This document shows positions 49,343-60,600 of a stretch of DNA of 64,000 nucleotides, piece after piece. Within the stretch, counting starts at the first letter, position 1, and each line of letters starts with the position of its first letter. Source of the stretch: Cordia subcordata (lineage: Eukaryota > Streptophyta > Magnoliopsida > Boraginales > Cordiaceae); assembly GCA_028554755.1 (NCBI GenBank), contig JAPTOF010000003.1:26824001-26888000 (forward strand). Direction: 5' to 3'. The notes beneath the pieces were generated by a model that did no database searches, was not told the DNA's origin, and was given only the letters and a program-made list of their open reading frames with translations. The position numbers and the translations under genes are program-made.

Positions 49343-49926
49343 GGGTTTTTTTACTTATAAACCCCCTGTATTTAGGTCTAATTATACTGTTTTTTTCTCT
49401 AAATTCAAGAAACCAAAATTGAGACCCCCTATATTTTTCTAGAAGTTGCATGCTTGTTTCTCCATCAATTTTTTTCATTAATTCATTAATGGATTTTTTG
49501 AAATGTCCATTTTGCCCTTATCTTATTAAATAAAATGTTTATTCCGCCCTTGTTTTATTTAAAATTTAAAAAGACTAAAAATAAATTTTAATTTTAATTT
49601 TTAATTAAATTTAAATTTTTAAAATTTTTTATTTTATTTTATTTTTGAAATATGATGAAAATAAAAAAAAAAGAAAAGAAAAGAAATCATAGAGGGTACG
49701 TGTAAAAACACAAGGGGAGGGTTGTATGTGTAATTAAAGACAAAAAAGAAGTCCACTCTCATTTTTAGCGCGTGTTGAACACTTATCGTCAAAATGGACG
49801 AAAATGGTGACGAAGGGGCTAAACGTGCAACTTTTAAAAAAATACAAAGGATCTCAATTATAATTTCGTAAATTTAAGGTCTCGCAATGTATTTATGCCT
49901 AAAAAATTTATAAGCAAAAAAAACCC
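49343..49926. mobile_element. non-autonomous element with long terminal inverted repeats
   Basis: About 110-120 bp at each end are imperfect inverted repeats. Left: GGGTTTTTTTACTTATAAAC, TGTATTTAGGTCTAATTATA, AAATTGAGACCCCCTATATTT, AGAAGTTGCATGCTTG. The right end read backwards gives GGGTTTTTTTTGCTTATAAA, AAATTATAATTGAGATCC, TTTGTATTT and AAAGTTGCACGTTTAGCC. The AT-rich core has no ORF. Such long TIRs suggest a Mutator-like derivative; a clean 9-bp target duplication is not visible in the A-rich flanks. Confidence 0.6.
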
Positions 49927-50240
49927 AAAAAAGTTAATAATATATTCTCGTGTCGTGCAATACACGGGGGTCAATAACTAGTTAAATATATATATCAAAG
50001 AAAATATAATTTCAATAAAATTAATTAACTTATCTAAATCATATAAAAATTATAAAACATAAAAAATTTAAAAAAAGTATTTCCATAGAGGAAAGTAGCA
50101 AAAGGGAAAGAGTGAGGATAAAATGCCGGCGAGTCAAGAGCACACTATTGTGACGACGGATTGACCGGAGAGGAGTAGAGGTCGGCAAGCATAACGGCTT
50201 TGTTTACTTTTTCTAACTGCGTCTTGAGATACATCCACGT

Positions 50241-50269
50241 ACACACACACAAACAGAGAGAGAGAGAGT
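50241..50269 (+). promoter_or_regulatory. CA/GA dinucleotide tract upstream of the small-protein gene
   Basis: (AC)n at 50241-50250 followed by (AG)n at 50254-50269, about 85-110 bp before the ATG at 50354. GA tracts in plant promoters and 5' UTRs are known binding sites of BBR/BPC proteins; use here is inferred. Confidence 0.45.
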
Positions 50270-50353
50270 GAAAATAGGAGGGAGGGGCTTGGTTTGTTAA
50301 TTGTTGGTGTTTTTGTTAATCCCATAAAACACAATAAGGATTGAATTGAATGA

Positions 50354-52706
50354 ATGAGAAGGACACCACCATCACTTGTATCCCTAACCATTGACTCTGC
50401 TGTCTCCAATCTCTCTCGCATCTCCGATCTCTCTTTCTTGCCCGAACACATCCTGGTCGATCTCTTCTTGGTATTTCCTACTTTTCCTTCTCTTCTCTTC
50501 CTTTTGGGTGTGTGTGATATTATAGTGAATTGTGCTGTCTATGATTCTTAAAATTCAGTAGTTTTCTTTTTTTACTTTTGTGTTGGAAATTTTCATTTGG
50601 GATATTTAGATCCGATGTTTTATTTCGTGACCTGGGTTCTTTTTTTTTTTGTTTTTTTTGTTTTTTTATATAAATACTTATCTATTACAAGATTGTTTAA
50701 AAGAAAAATTAGAATATTGAAAATGCAGAAAGAGAATCGAGTTTAATTTTAATTAATTGATACTGGTATGAGAATTGGGTGTAAAGAGAATCGAGCTTAG
50801 ATTGTAATTAATTGATACTAGGTTGAGAATGAGAGATTCTGTTTTTCTCTTTGGTTCTACTTAAATTGTTGTTGGGGAGCAGGAGGTTCTGTTTGTTGAT
50901 CGATAAAATATGACGAAAATAGTGTTGGCATGTATTTCTTCTACCTTCTTGTCTAAAAGATTAACCTCTTAGACGTGGTTGAATGGGTGAAGAAGAGAGT
51001 CGAATCCAAAACCCACTGGCATTAGCATATCCATGATCGGTCATTTTCTCTAGATTCGTGTACTATTTAGGATGATCTTTACTGTTCAACGGTTCCTGAT
51101 TTTTGCCATGCTTTTCCTTTTGTTGCTTGCTTCTTAGCATTCACCTCTTTCTAGTTTCTTAATGGATAGAACGACACTGAAATGTGCATATATGGTATGG
51201 TCAACTTAGATCTGATATTTATAAATTGGGAAATGAAAGAGAAAAGAGATGGTAAGCTAAACTCAAGCTAGACATTTCGTAGAGGATTGAGGATTCAGGA
51301 TATATCTTATTGAAACAAAATATACACACACACACTAAATATCAACGAGCGGTATGACGATCCAAAGCAAGTCCAGATATTGCCCATCCCCCGGGAGAGT
51401 TTATAAACAAATACTGATCTTTGGTATGATCCTCGATACTAAGATATATCATAAGACCAACAAGTTGATTCGAGATCTCGCTATCAACCTCTTGGCCTAA
51501 AAAAAGTAATCTTTCTCGATAAAGTCGGTTGATTAGGGTCAAATTGTATCCCTTAGGAACCGTACATGCACCTTTTGATGCATACGGTTCAAAAAAAAAA
51601 AAATCAATGTATAGATTCCAGTTATATATATATAATCCAAGTCCTGCATCAATAACTACAATGATGGGCAGGATGAGATATGCCCAGCATAAATTGTTTG
51701 TGATCTGAAACTGATTGTTCTTCAGTTTGATACCGTTGTCCGACTCAATTGAAGATTTTCATGGGGTTGACATAAACAGTAATTTGATGACTTCTATGTT
51801 GTTTTGCCAAATGGTGATAACCTGATGGTAACTGTTATGCGATGGAAGAATTCAAATTAGGTGTTGCATATGTTTCTTGGTTTAGAAGATTGATTTCCTG
51901 GTATGGAAGCTTAATACATTTGAGTGATTCTGATAAGTAGGTTCTTAGATATGTTAGAATTCACACAAACACCTATCCTCTGGGATCAGGACTGTATGTT
52001 CAAGAGAGTTTTTAATTAGGAGACAGGTATCCAGGATTTGAAGCCGAAGGTGGTTTCTCTCTTAGGGTGATTATAAGAATGTGATCTTTATATTATGTAC
52101 ATTATTACTAAAACCGTAGCCAGGGGAGTGGTTGAAGTTGTGCTACGTTCTTCGTCTCATTTCTTTGTGCATGCATGTTCAACATGTGTATTTGATATGT
52201 AGGGATTGGCTTGGCTTGCTAATATTTGTTCTCATCTATAGTTGAAGAGAAATGTAGCAGTTATATATCTCTAAGATTTGTCCTAGAGTTCTTTCTGTGT
52301 CCGCTGGGAATAAAATATAATTTCAATTTATTTATTGGAGAGTTGGCTTGATGAGAAATCCTTCACATTCATAGTATGTGCTGCACATTTTTGTTTTGCA
52401 CTTTTGATGAAGGACAACAGGATTTTATTCAAAATAAGCACTATGAAAAGTTTTCATAGTAATGGTATTTGCTTTCTTGATTTTCAGAGAACTTTGAGAG
52501 CCGGGAAGCTAACGGAGAAAATTTTGAAGCTATTTGTGGCGACTGGCAAAGAAGAAGTTCTCTCGCTGATTGAGTCATTGAATATCCAATTTGTTTTCAC
52601 ACCTGTTCTTCCCACTAGTAAGTAATTTTTTAACTATAAGTTTCTGGAGCACAAAGAAGCTTTTATGACTTCTGGAATTATTGCAGGATGCTCTGAGAAA
52701 TTCTGA
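50354..52706 (+). CDS. conserved 88-residue protein, F-box-like, function unknown
   Basis: Three exons, 50354-50470, 52488-52617 and 52687-52706, give 88 residues with correct phases. The product starts [11 protein letters not shown], continues with [38 protein letters not shown] and ends PVLPTRCSEKF. The middle ([14 protein letters not shown]) resembles a short F-box-like or RAD7-type leucine-rich start, but there is no repeat domain. I believe closely similar small proteins occur in many plants; this was not searched. Intron 1 (50471-52487) contains a plastid clpP insertion. Intron 2 is only 69 bp and, if retained, would end the protein at PTSK. The stop codon is 108 bp upstream of the RGP5-type ATG on the same strand. 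Confidence 0.72.
51342..51590 (-). pseudogene. clpP: nuclear plastid insertion: clpP exon 2 start and intron 1 end
   Basis: On the minus strand 51542-51342 reads [20 protein letters not shown], then NQLVGLM, YLSIED and LFINSPGGW, matching the plastid ClpP protease subunit from the start of exon 2. After GGW the match fades. Just upstream at 51590-51557 is a 34-nt hairpin starting GAACCGTATGC and ending GCATGTACGGTTC, the form of group II intron domain V, so the piece spans the intron 1/exon 2 junction of plastid DNA. It lies in intron 1 of the small-protein gene and opposite to its transcription, without function of its own. Confidence 0.8.
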
Positions 52707-52814
52707 TTCTGTTGATAGCATAAGCAAGCTCATATTTTGGACTTCAAACATTTGCTTCTGGAGGCAACAAATACTGCTCTTGCTTTTTCATTATCCTCTT
52801 CCAATTGACGCAAA

Positions 52815-53879
52815 ATGTCTCAAGTGAGCATCAAAGACGATGAGGTAGATATTGTGATTGGTGCACTCCAGTCTGATCTTACATCATTCTTGGATGAGTG
52901 GAGGCTGTTGATCTCCCGATTCCACTTGATAATTGTCAAAGACCCTGATCTTAAAGAGGAGCTTAAAATCCCTGGAGGATTTAATGTTGATGTCTACACA
53001 CAGTCTGATATAGAGCGCATTATGGGGTCTTCTTCAAGTGCTTCTCTTTTTGCTGGCTACACTTGTCGTTATTTTGGGTATCTGATATCCCGAAAGAAAT
53101 ACATTGTCTCAATTGATGATGACTGCATCCCGGCCAGAGACACGAAGGGGAACTTGGTAAATGCAGTGGCCCAGCACGTCACCAACCTGAAAACTCCGGC
53201 CACACCTTTTTTCTTTAATACCTTGTATGACCCTTTCTGTAAGGGAGCAGATTTTGTTCGTGGCTACCCATTTAGCCTGCGAAATGGGGTGGCATGTGCT
53301 CTCTCTTGTGGATTGTGGCTCAATTTAGCAGATTATGATGCACCGACACAGGGCTTGAAGCCAGACCAAAGAAATTCTCGATATGTTGATGCAGTTCTTA
53401 CTGTTCCTGTGAGGACCCTGATGCCTGTAAGTGGGATCAATATAGCTTTTGATCGTGAATTGGTGGGTCCCGCGCTATTACCTGCTTTTAAGTTGGAAAA
53501 TGAAGGAAAGTTAAGGTGGGAAACAATAGAAGATATATGGACTGGGATGTGTGTTAAGGTAATTTGTGATCACTTGGGTTATGGTGTGAAAAGTGGGCTT
53601 CCTTACGTGTGGCGGAAGGAAAGAGGCAATGCCATTGAGAGCTTAAAGAAAGAATGGCAAGGAGTTAAGTTGATGGAAGAAGTGGTTCCTTTCTTTCAAT
53701 CAGTGAGATTGTCTCAGGCAGCTGTTACTGCAGAGGACTGTGTAGTGGAGTTGGCTGCTGCGGTTGAGGAACGACTGGGACCAATAGATCCTGTTTTCAC
53801 TCGTGCTGCTGGAACCATGGTGGAGTGGATCAAGCTGTGGAAGGTGGCAAGAGATCAGATAGCATCCGCGGTTGCATGA
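52815..53879 (+). CDS. RGP5: reversibly glycosylated polypeptide, RGP5 / class 2 type (GT75)
   Basis: Intronless ORF of 354 residues from ATG 52815. RGP proteins of family GT75 form cytosolic, Golgi-associated complexes; class 1 members interconvert UDP-arabinopyranose and UDP-arabinofuranose for arabinan and arabinoxylan synthesis. The class 2 member is thought to be a partner with weak or no mutase activity. Seen here: VDIVIGAL at the start, the metal-binding DDD at 101-103 (SIDDDC), YDPFCKGADFVRGYPFSLR with the Arg region used for self-glycosylation (Arg149, Arg156), CGLWLNLADYDAPTQ, SGINIAFDRELVGPAL and LPYVWRKERG. The overall sequence is closer to Arabidopsis RGP5 than to RGP1-3. No promoter-sized space separates it from the preceding small-protein gene, so its transcript may start in that gene. 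Family assignment is firm, class likely. Confidence 0.93.
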   Translation: MSQVSIKDDEVDIVIGALQSDLTSFLDEWRLLISRFHLIIVKDPDLKEELKIPGGFNVDVYTQSDIERIMGSSSSASLFAGYTCRYFGYLISRKKYIVSIDDDCIPARDTKGNLVNAVAQHVTNLKTPATPFFFNTLYDPFCKGADFVRGYPFSLRNGVACALSCGLWLNLADYDAPTQGLKPDQRNSRYVDAVLTVPVRTLMPVSGINIAFDRELVGPALLPAFKLENEGKLRWETIEDIWTGMCVKVICDHLGYGVKSGLPYVWRKERGNAIESLKKEWQGVKLMEEVVPFFQSVRLSQAAVTAEDCVVELAAAVEERLGPIDPVFTRAAGTMVEWIKLWKVARDQIASAVA

Positions 53880-54677
53880 ACAGCTGGTGGTGGCCTGCGC
53901 TCTTTTAGAACCTTAGAAGGCTTATAACTTTCATTCGTGTCCTTTAATCTTAGCTTCCTTGTTACTAATTCACAGACGACTCATAAGATTCTGGAGAAGA
54001 AATAATAGATTTACATAGCCTGTTACATTAGATATGAATTGATTTGTCTTGGTTTGCTTTTGTGTCAACTGCCCCTCAAATGAGGTAGGATTTGTTATCA
54101 TTTGATTCTACATAGAAGACTATTTTTCTTGTATGATCTTTTCTTTCTTCGGCTTGGCGTATAATTTTTTCTTTGTTCCAGTCATCTACATCTCACGGTT
54201 GAATGAAATACATCTCTTGATATGACTTACAGGGTTAGGACCAGAATTGTTTCACAGGAAAGAAAATTACCATATCGTCCCAAATTTTCGGGACAAGACG
54301 GTACAAATCTTCAATTCTTTCAGTTCTTGTTCAACAACAGAGTGGGAGATAGAGACTTGAACCTTTTGATATTTAATAACTTAAAAAGGAAAGGGCTCAA
54401 CTGACATGTTTAGGAGGCAATAGAACATCCGAGGCCTTCCACATACTGCTTGAGAGAAATGTATAACAATAAGCTTTAACTTCAATAATTCAACCCATTC
54501 TCAAAGTTCCCCACGAAAGAAAATTTAAGAAATGCCTGGATCTGCCAAAAACCAATCTTCTTCACCTCATAAGCATAATGGGACTAGGAATACAAAGAAG
54601 TATCTTATGAGACGTGGACAATTTACTCTGACTAAAATTAACTTGGAACTCAGCAAAATGATCCGTCGCCTGAATCT
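53880..54677. other. convergent spacer
   Basis: Tail-to-tail spacer with the 3' UTRs of the RGP5-type gene (+) and the sterol glucosyltransferase gene (-). Small ORFs here have no protein-like features. Confidence 0.55.
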
Positions 54678-57600
54678 TCATCTACAGCCAAAGCAGCGTC
54701 GAAATGAAAAGGAACTGGATGGACGTGGTTGTACAGCCTCCGGCTCTTTCTTTTTGAAAGGATAATGTTTGTGGAATGCCTGAACAGCTCCAGCAACCCC
54801 ATCCTCGTTTTCCATGGCATCTGCCAGGTCAGCAGCACGCACTTTCACCTGCGTTTAGAGAATTATTGACAATTTACCCGCAACTTCAATAGAATTTACT
54901 GCTCATATCAATCGACTGGCAGAACATCAAACGGTTCAGTTTTTCATTTCCCCAAATTACTTTGTTCACAAGGAAGAAATTCCTGGCCACACATCTGCTA
55001 ACTAGAGCAATCTAGCCAAACATGCTAATTCAGGGAAACAGTGAAAATAGCGACGCAAGCTTTTCCCTGCAGACAAAATCAAGACAGGTGTAGGGGACAA
55101 GGTAGTCATGTATTTTGTTGACGGCCTTACAGTTCCAAACTAGACGATTTGGATGCAGACAACCAAGTCAATACATTAAGGGGAATGTTTCCACATGATA
55201 TTCCTGATGTTAAATCTTGACCATTTCTGCAGTGTTTCAAGAGAAGGCCATTTATTATCCCAACCATTTCAATAGTGTTTCAAGAGGGGGCTGTCTATTT
55301 TCCCGTCTTTCTCTAACTTTCAGAAAAGGATGGAATCCATATATTAACATTTGCAAGACTGGAACCTGACTGGAGAAGCAAGCCAGCAAGAAAAGACAGC
55401 TTTTCTCCTGGTCACATTGCTTCCTGTTTACTGTCAGTAAACAGAGCCAGACTACCCAACCAGCCCAACGACCCCCCTTTTCTTCACTCTTGAACTTTTG
55501 AGGTTCTTCTTCCCTAGATTGACCCAATGAAGATATAAACTTAAGTTTACGGGAAGAACCGGCTTTTTAATCGGTAAAGACGGAAAATTATGCTACCATG
55601 CAGAAAAATCTCACTAAAGAGATTTAACAATCAAAGTCTAAGAAACCTCTACTTTGGTAAGTAGAAGTTGCATACTGTAAACAATAGCAAAGCAAAATAT
55701 AAAATGCATCATCACTATATCATAACAAAGGCTATTTACAACAAAATGACTGTCTGCCTCTTGGTCACTGTAATCGGCCCACACAAGGTTCTGGTCCATT
55801 TTAAGGTAGGGTTCCATGCTACATCTACTGCTTGTTCTCACCGAAACAATGTGCTTGTTCTCATAATGCAGCCAGATTCTTTACTCTCTGCATTACCTTT
55901 AACGATGGAGATGTTCACCCTCCATCCAATCTCTTAATTTCATCACTCTACTTCAATTTACCTCAATACTCACCGTCCACCAAGCTACTATTCTGATTCT
56001 GGCTGCTAAGTGAAATGAAAGGAATATTATATTGTTACCACTAAAAATAAATTATGATGTAGCGTAACACTTGGGTAAGACATGTATGCAGAATTAGTTA
56101 AGGTGGCATCACGTGTCAAAGAAGTAATCTGGCATGATCAGGTATGTGATGTGATATACCCTAGATTGAGAGACAGAGTCATGGGTTCGAAGAGCTTTAA
56201 GGGTTTCAAGCTAATGTCATGATCTAAGGCATCAGTAGGTCCCAAGAGCAGTTGGGAAAGTCCGGAAGTTATCAAGACCATTAAATTATGGAAGTTACCT
56301 ATGAACATGAGGGAAAGTTGTTGAAGTAGCACAACCATAATTTACCTGTGGGCTGTGGCTACGAGGCTTTGGCTACTATAAAATGGAAACAAGACTGAGA
56401 AAGGGATTCGAGGATCAAACGACTCAACATCTTGTTACAACTCCTTTTCTTAGCATAACTTAGCTTAGCACAGTTTAGCTTAGCACAGCTTATTTTAAAT
56501 AGTAACACAGCCTAGCTTTACCCTGTTATTTAGCATAGCTTTACTTTTCAGCATTAGCAGAGTTTGTTGAAGTATAGCTATAGCAAATTACGCTTCCATT
56601 TCCTATACCATGCAGTTGTTGATGGTAATAATGTTTCTTGTTTCTTTCTGAATGTAACTTTCTATTCACTTTCTTTATAACCGTAACATTTCAACTTTTA
56701 AGATAAGAAAACAAGGTTCTAATCGCACACGATTTCTCATAAGGACTTGATGCCTATTTAAGGCCCATCCTCCATGACTCGAGGCCTTTCTTAATAAGGT
56801 CAGGGCTCAAAGTAGGGGTCTAGCTGAGACAGCCCTATGAGATTAGCATGTACGAAGAGTTCCTCATGAATTTGTTTCTGATCCACAAAAACATAAACAT
56901 AAGAGTTGCGGTTGCCTTACAGTTTATTGCATTTGTACTTTCTGAGAAGAGTGTTTCATTGCTTGTTTTATATGAAAACCGCGAAAGGAGTGTCCCCGTT
57001 AGTTGAGAATACTATGACTTTTATGTTCAAAATTTCTTTTAAGCAAAAAGTTAGAAAAGCCGAAAACAGAAAAAGATAAAAAGGGAACAGTTAATCTCCT
57101 AAAAGTTGTACTTAAAACATAAGGTTAACATGTACAATTCAAGGCAATAGAACAATGGTCCTGGTTAGTTCATTTCCATTTTTGTGTAAATGCACATCGT
57201 TATCATTAACTAACTTCCGTTCTATCTAAGTATGCAGAATGCTTAGAATTCCAAATTTAATTCAATTTGGTTTTCTCATTTTTATATTTTATAGAATTAT
57301 TAATATTCACAATTCACCTAGACTACAAAGATGCTCTCACCATTGGGAGTGCTCACGCCAGGATGCTCTTGCTGCCCTTTCTCTCTCATTCTCACTTCCA
57401 CAAACTGGTTAGTAAGGCATGGGAAAAGGTACCAGACGGGGTTTTAACACAACATCATATGCAGTGGATACCATTGAATTGTCACTTTGTTATGGAGGAT
57501 GAATTATCTCAGAGAACATTTTGCATGTGATTTTACCTCTGGATCTAGCATGAATTTTATCGCAGCAATCAACTTTTCAAGTGAGAATTCATCAATAGGA

Positions 57601-60600
57601 ATGGGTGCAGGACCCACTCCCCTAGCATGGACACGTTCTCCCCAAAATGGTTGGTCTCCAAAGAATGGAACCACAGTCGTTGGACACTGCAAATTTCATA
57701 TGTGGAAACTGAATAACCGAGAAAAGCACTCTAAAGTCTTAAGTATGCATTAATAAAGTATATAGTGATGGTTACCGCAGCCTTAAGACCAGCAGCTGTT
57801 GTCCCAGCACCTCCATGATGTACCTAGTACGATTGTCAGTAGGTGTCAAAATCATGATTGTATGAGAGAGACATGCGGTAGTTGAACAAGCATGATGAAG
57901 TTTCATTAGCATCGACCCTGGAGCATCGCAAAACAAACAGAGTTTCTATTTTAACTGCTTATCAATCAAATAGACATATATACATGCCGGACCACGTAAC
58001 AGAAGATAAGTGTACAGCAAGCAGAACCTCATGAAAACAATTAGTGGACATATGGATCATCATCTAAGCCATGATAATTATTTTCGGAATCAGATTAGTG
58101 ACTAGGTAGGGTTACAACAGAATTTGTTATGTTAGATTGGTGACACTATAAACAAATAATTAAGATCGAAAGTAAAATAACTCAAGCATCTACAGTAGTT
58201 GAGAAGACTATGATATTACACCACATAAGTTATTAACTCACTAGAAGCAATATAAGAGACTTTTAATAGACCTTACCACGGCAGCACACTGAGGGAACAA
58301 CCAATCATGAGGGCAGTTATCCAGCAAGTATATAAAATCCTTCGGCTCTGCCACTGAAAACATAAAGTTAAGCCTGCAAATGACTCCACATTGCCAATCA
58401 GAGAGCAATAGAGATCAAACAGAAACGAAAAATATATAACAGAACAATGACATACAATCTCCAAGACCACCCCAGCCTTTGTTAATGATGCCTCTCTGTC
58501 CAGTCATCTCTAGAGCTTGAACAATGATCTCTGTCATTTGTTTAGGTTCTTGAACAGGCTGTAACAGATGAGACAGAAATGAAAGATTAAATGGAAATAA
58601 CTTCCATCAATTCATCACTCAAGAAAATTCTGCAACACTATGTAAAGAAAGAATGATAATACTATTCAATTTCAGTTATTTGATCCCAAAAGAGAAAAGA
58701 TATAGTAAATATATAAAACCTACATCACACCGTTGGATTTTCTCGATAGCTGCAATCCTTTTTCCTTTCTGCCCCCTTCCCCATAGTTCAGGGGTACATA
58801 TCAGTTACTTTCTGAAGGCCCAGGATGTGCTCAGTCAATTGTCTAACACCAAATTGATATTTTCTTCTAGGATGTGTAAATTACATGACTAACAGGAAAA
58901 ATTAATGCAACTTGTGTTTTCAAGCAAACTAGTTAGTAGATAGACTACGAGAAGCTTATTTTCTGAATGCAGAATTGATTTATAGGTTTCAAGAATGCAC
59001 ATCTTTCAAGAATATGAACATAATCTGCGAGGAAAGTAAATTGTTTACATCAGTGGAACTCACAAGGCTACCAAATCCAACATAAATGGGCTTTTCACCG
59101 CCTTCAAGCCATTTCACTAGCGATTCTGGAGGTTCATAATTTGAAGCAAGGTCCAGGAAGCAAAAACCCACTACATCAATATTGGATCCCCAGTCTGCAG
59201 AAGGAAAAGAATCAAGACCTATTAATTTAAGAGTACTGAAATCATCCCCCTCTCACAATATAACAAAAAGAGCTCCAAGTTTACTGGAGCATTTCTATGC
59301 TTTCTCCGCTCAAGCTATAGCATGACTACTGTAGAAAGTCAACATGTACTACTGTGTATTTTTTCAAACAGGAGAGCTAGAAGCCTAGTACTTGAATGAA
59401 TAGATGAGTCAATTGCCATTGTAACCTGCAAAAGAGGAAGTTTTGCCATAAAAGAACTTCTATTTAAAAATTCGCAAGAGAAGACATATAAACGAGAGCT
59501 AATTCAGAATCAAGCTAACTCCACCATAAGGAAGCTCCATAACTAATTGTTTTGGTGACCCCTTTAGATCGAATTAATTAACTTTAAATATGCCACCCAC
59601 TGGACCTTTTCCAACAATGTCCTTGCCATTAAATAACAATTACCCTTGTATCTAGAAGTATAGTGACAGCACAAGAAGTTACTAGCACCTGGTTGCCACT
59701 CAATACTTCTGCAATTAAATGAGCCGATGTCCAAATCTCCAACTAGAGCAGAAACATAATTTACATGCCATCTTTAACATTAAATTCAACAAGGTGACAT
59801 TATGTCAACAAAACTACATTTTATGACTGTCAATAGCAGCGCAATAGAAAAGAGATAACCTTTTGGTTTAGGAACAAGGTGTGGACTCCAAATATATCCA
59901 TAAGGCAGATTTGGTGGAGAACTATAGGAACCACTTAAATATGTCACCGGCCTGAGCTTCAGTTTTTTCTTCCTGAATTCATTTATCACGTCCCGTATTC
60001 CAAGCCATATCAGTGAATCAACAATTTGATATGATAGCTGTATGAAGAGCAGAATACCTTAGGAATAGAAACAAACTATAAAAGAAAGAATAAATTATAT
60101 GGAACTGCTGAAGTACACTTACTCTGTAGCCAACTGGTTGTTTAACACGAGAAAGAGGATGTGGAAATTCACTAGTAGGCCTGAGAAAAGATCCAAGACA
60201 AAGAGAAAAAACAGCTCAATCAGAAGACACGAGTTGACATTTCGGTCTGGAAAGTCACCTAAAGTACTTTTAGTAGTCAGAAAGTTTTGACACATATATT
60301 CCAAGTCCCCATTTTCTAAAAGTTTGTTAGACTAGCAGGGAGAGGAGGAAAAGACAGATGCTTACGTCCATGGCATCGTGAAGAATATGTGTAAAGGTAC
60401 CCTCAAAGCCTCTGCAACATGGGTATGCCCTAGCCAAAAACTTTCCCGAGTGAACAATCAGAAGAACATCAAACTAATATCTTTTTTGCTGGGCAAAATC
60501 AAACAAATATTAACAAGATACAAAGTCACATAATCCTTCATATAATCTACTATGGAAATGCTGATGCATCTCAACTCTTCAGTTTACACATTTATCATTG

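Larger units (their letters stand above)
46193..50353. other. repeat-rich spacer
   Basis: Contains the second copy of the local duplication (46305-46935), a 36-bp tandem repeat, a family D MITE relative (47711-48251), a long-TIR element (49343-49926) and the promoter of the small-protein gene. At 47060-47300, minus strand, the word AGCCAAAATTTAAGTATACG resembles a common dispersed plant repeat but could not be bounded. No gene is seen. Confidence 0.55.
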
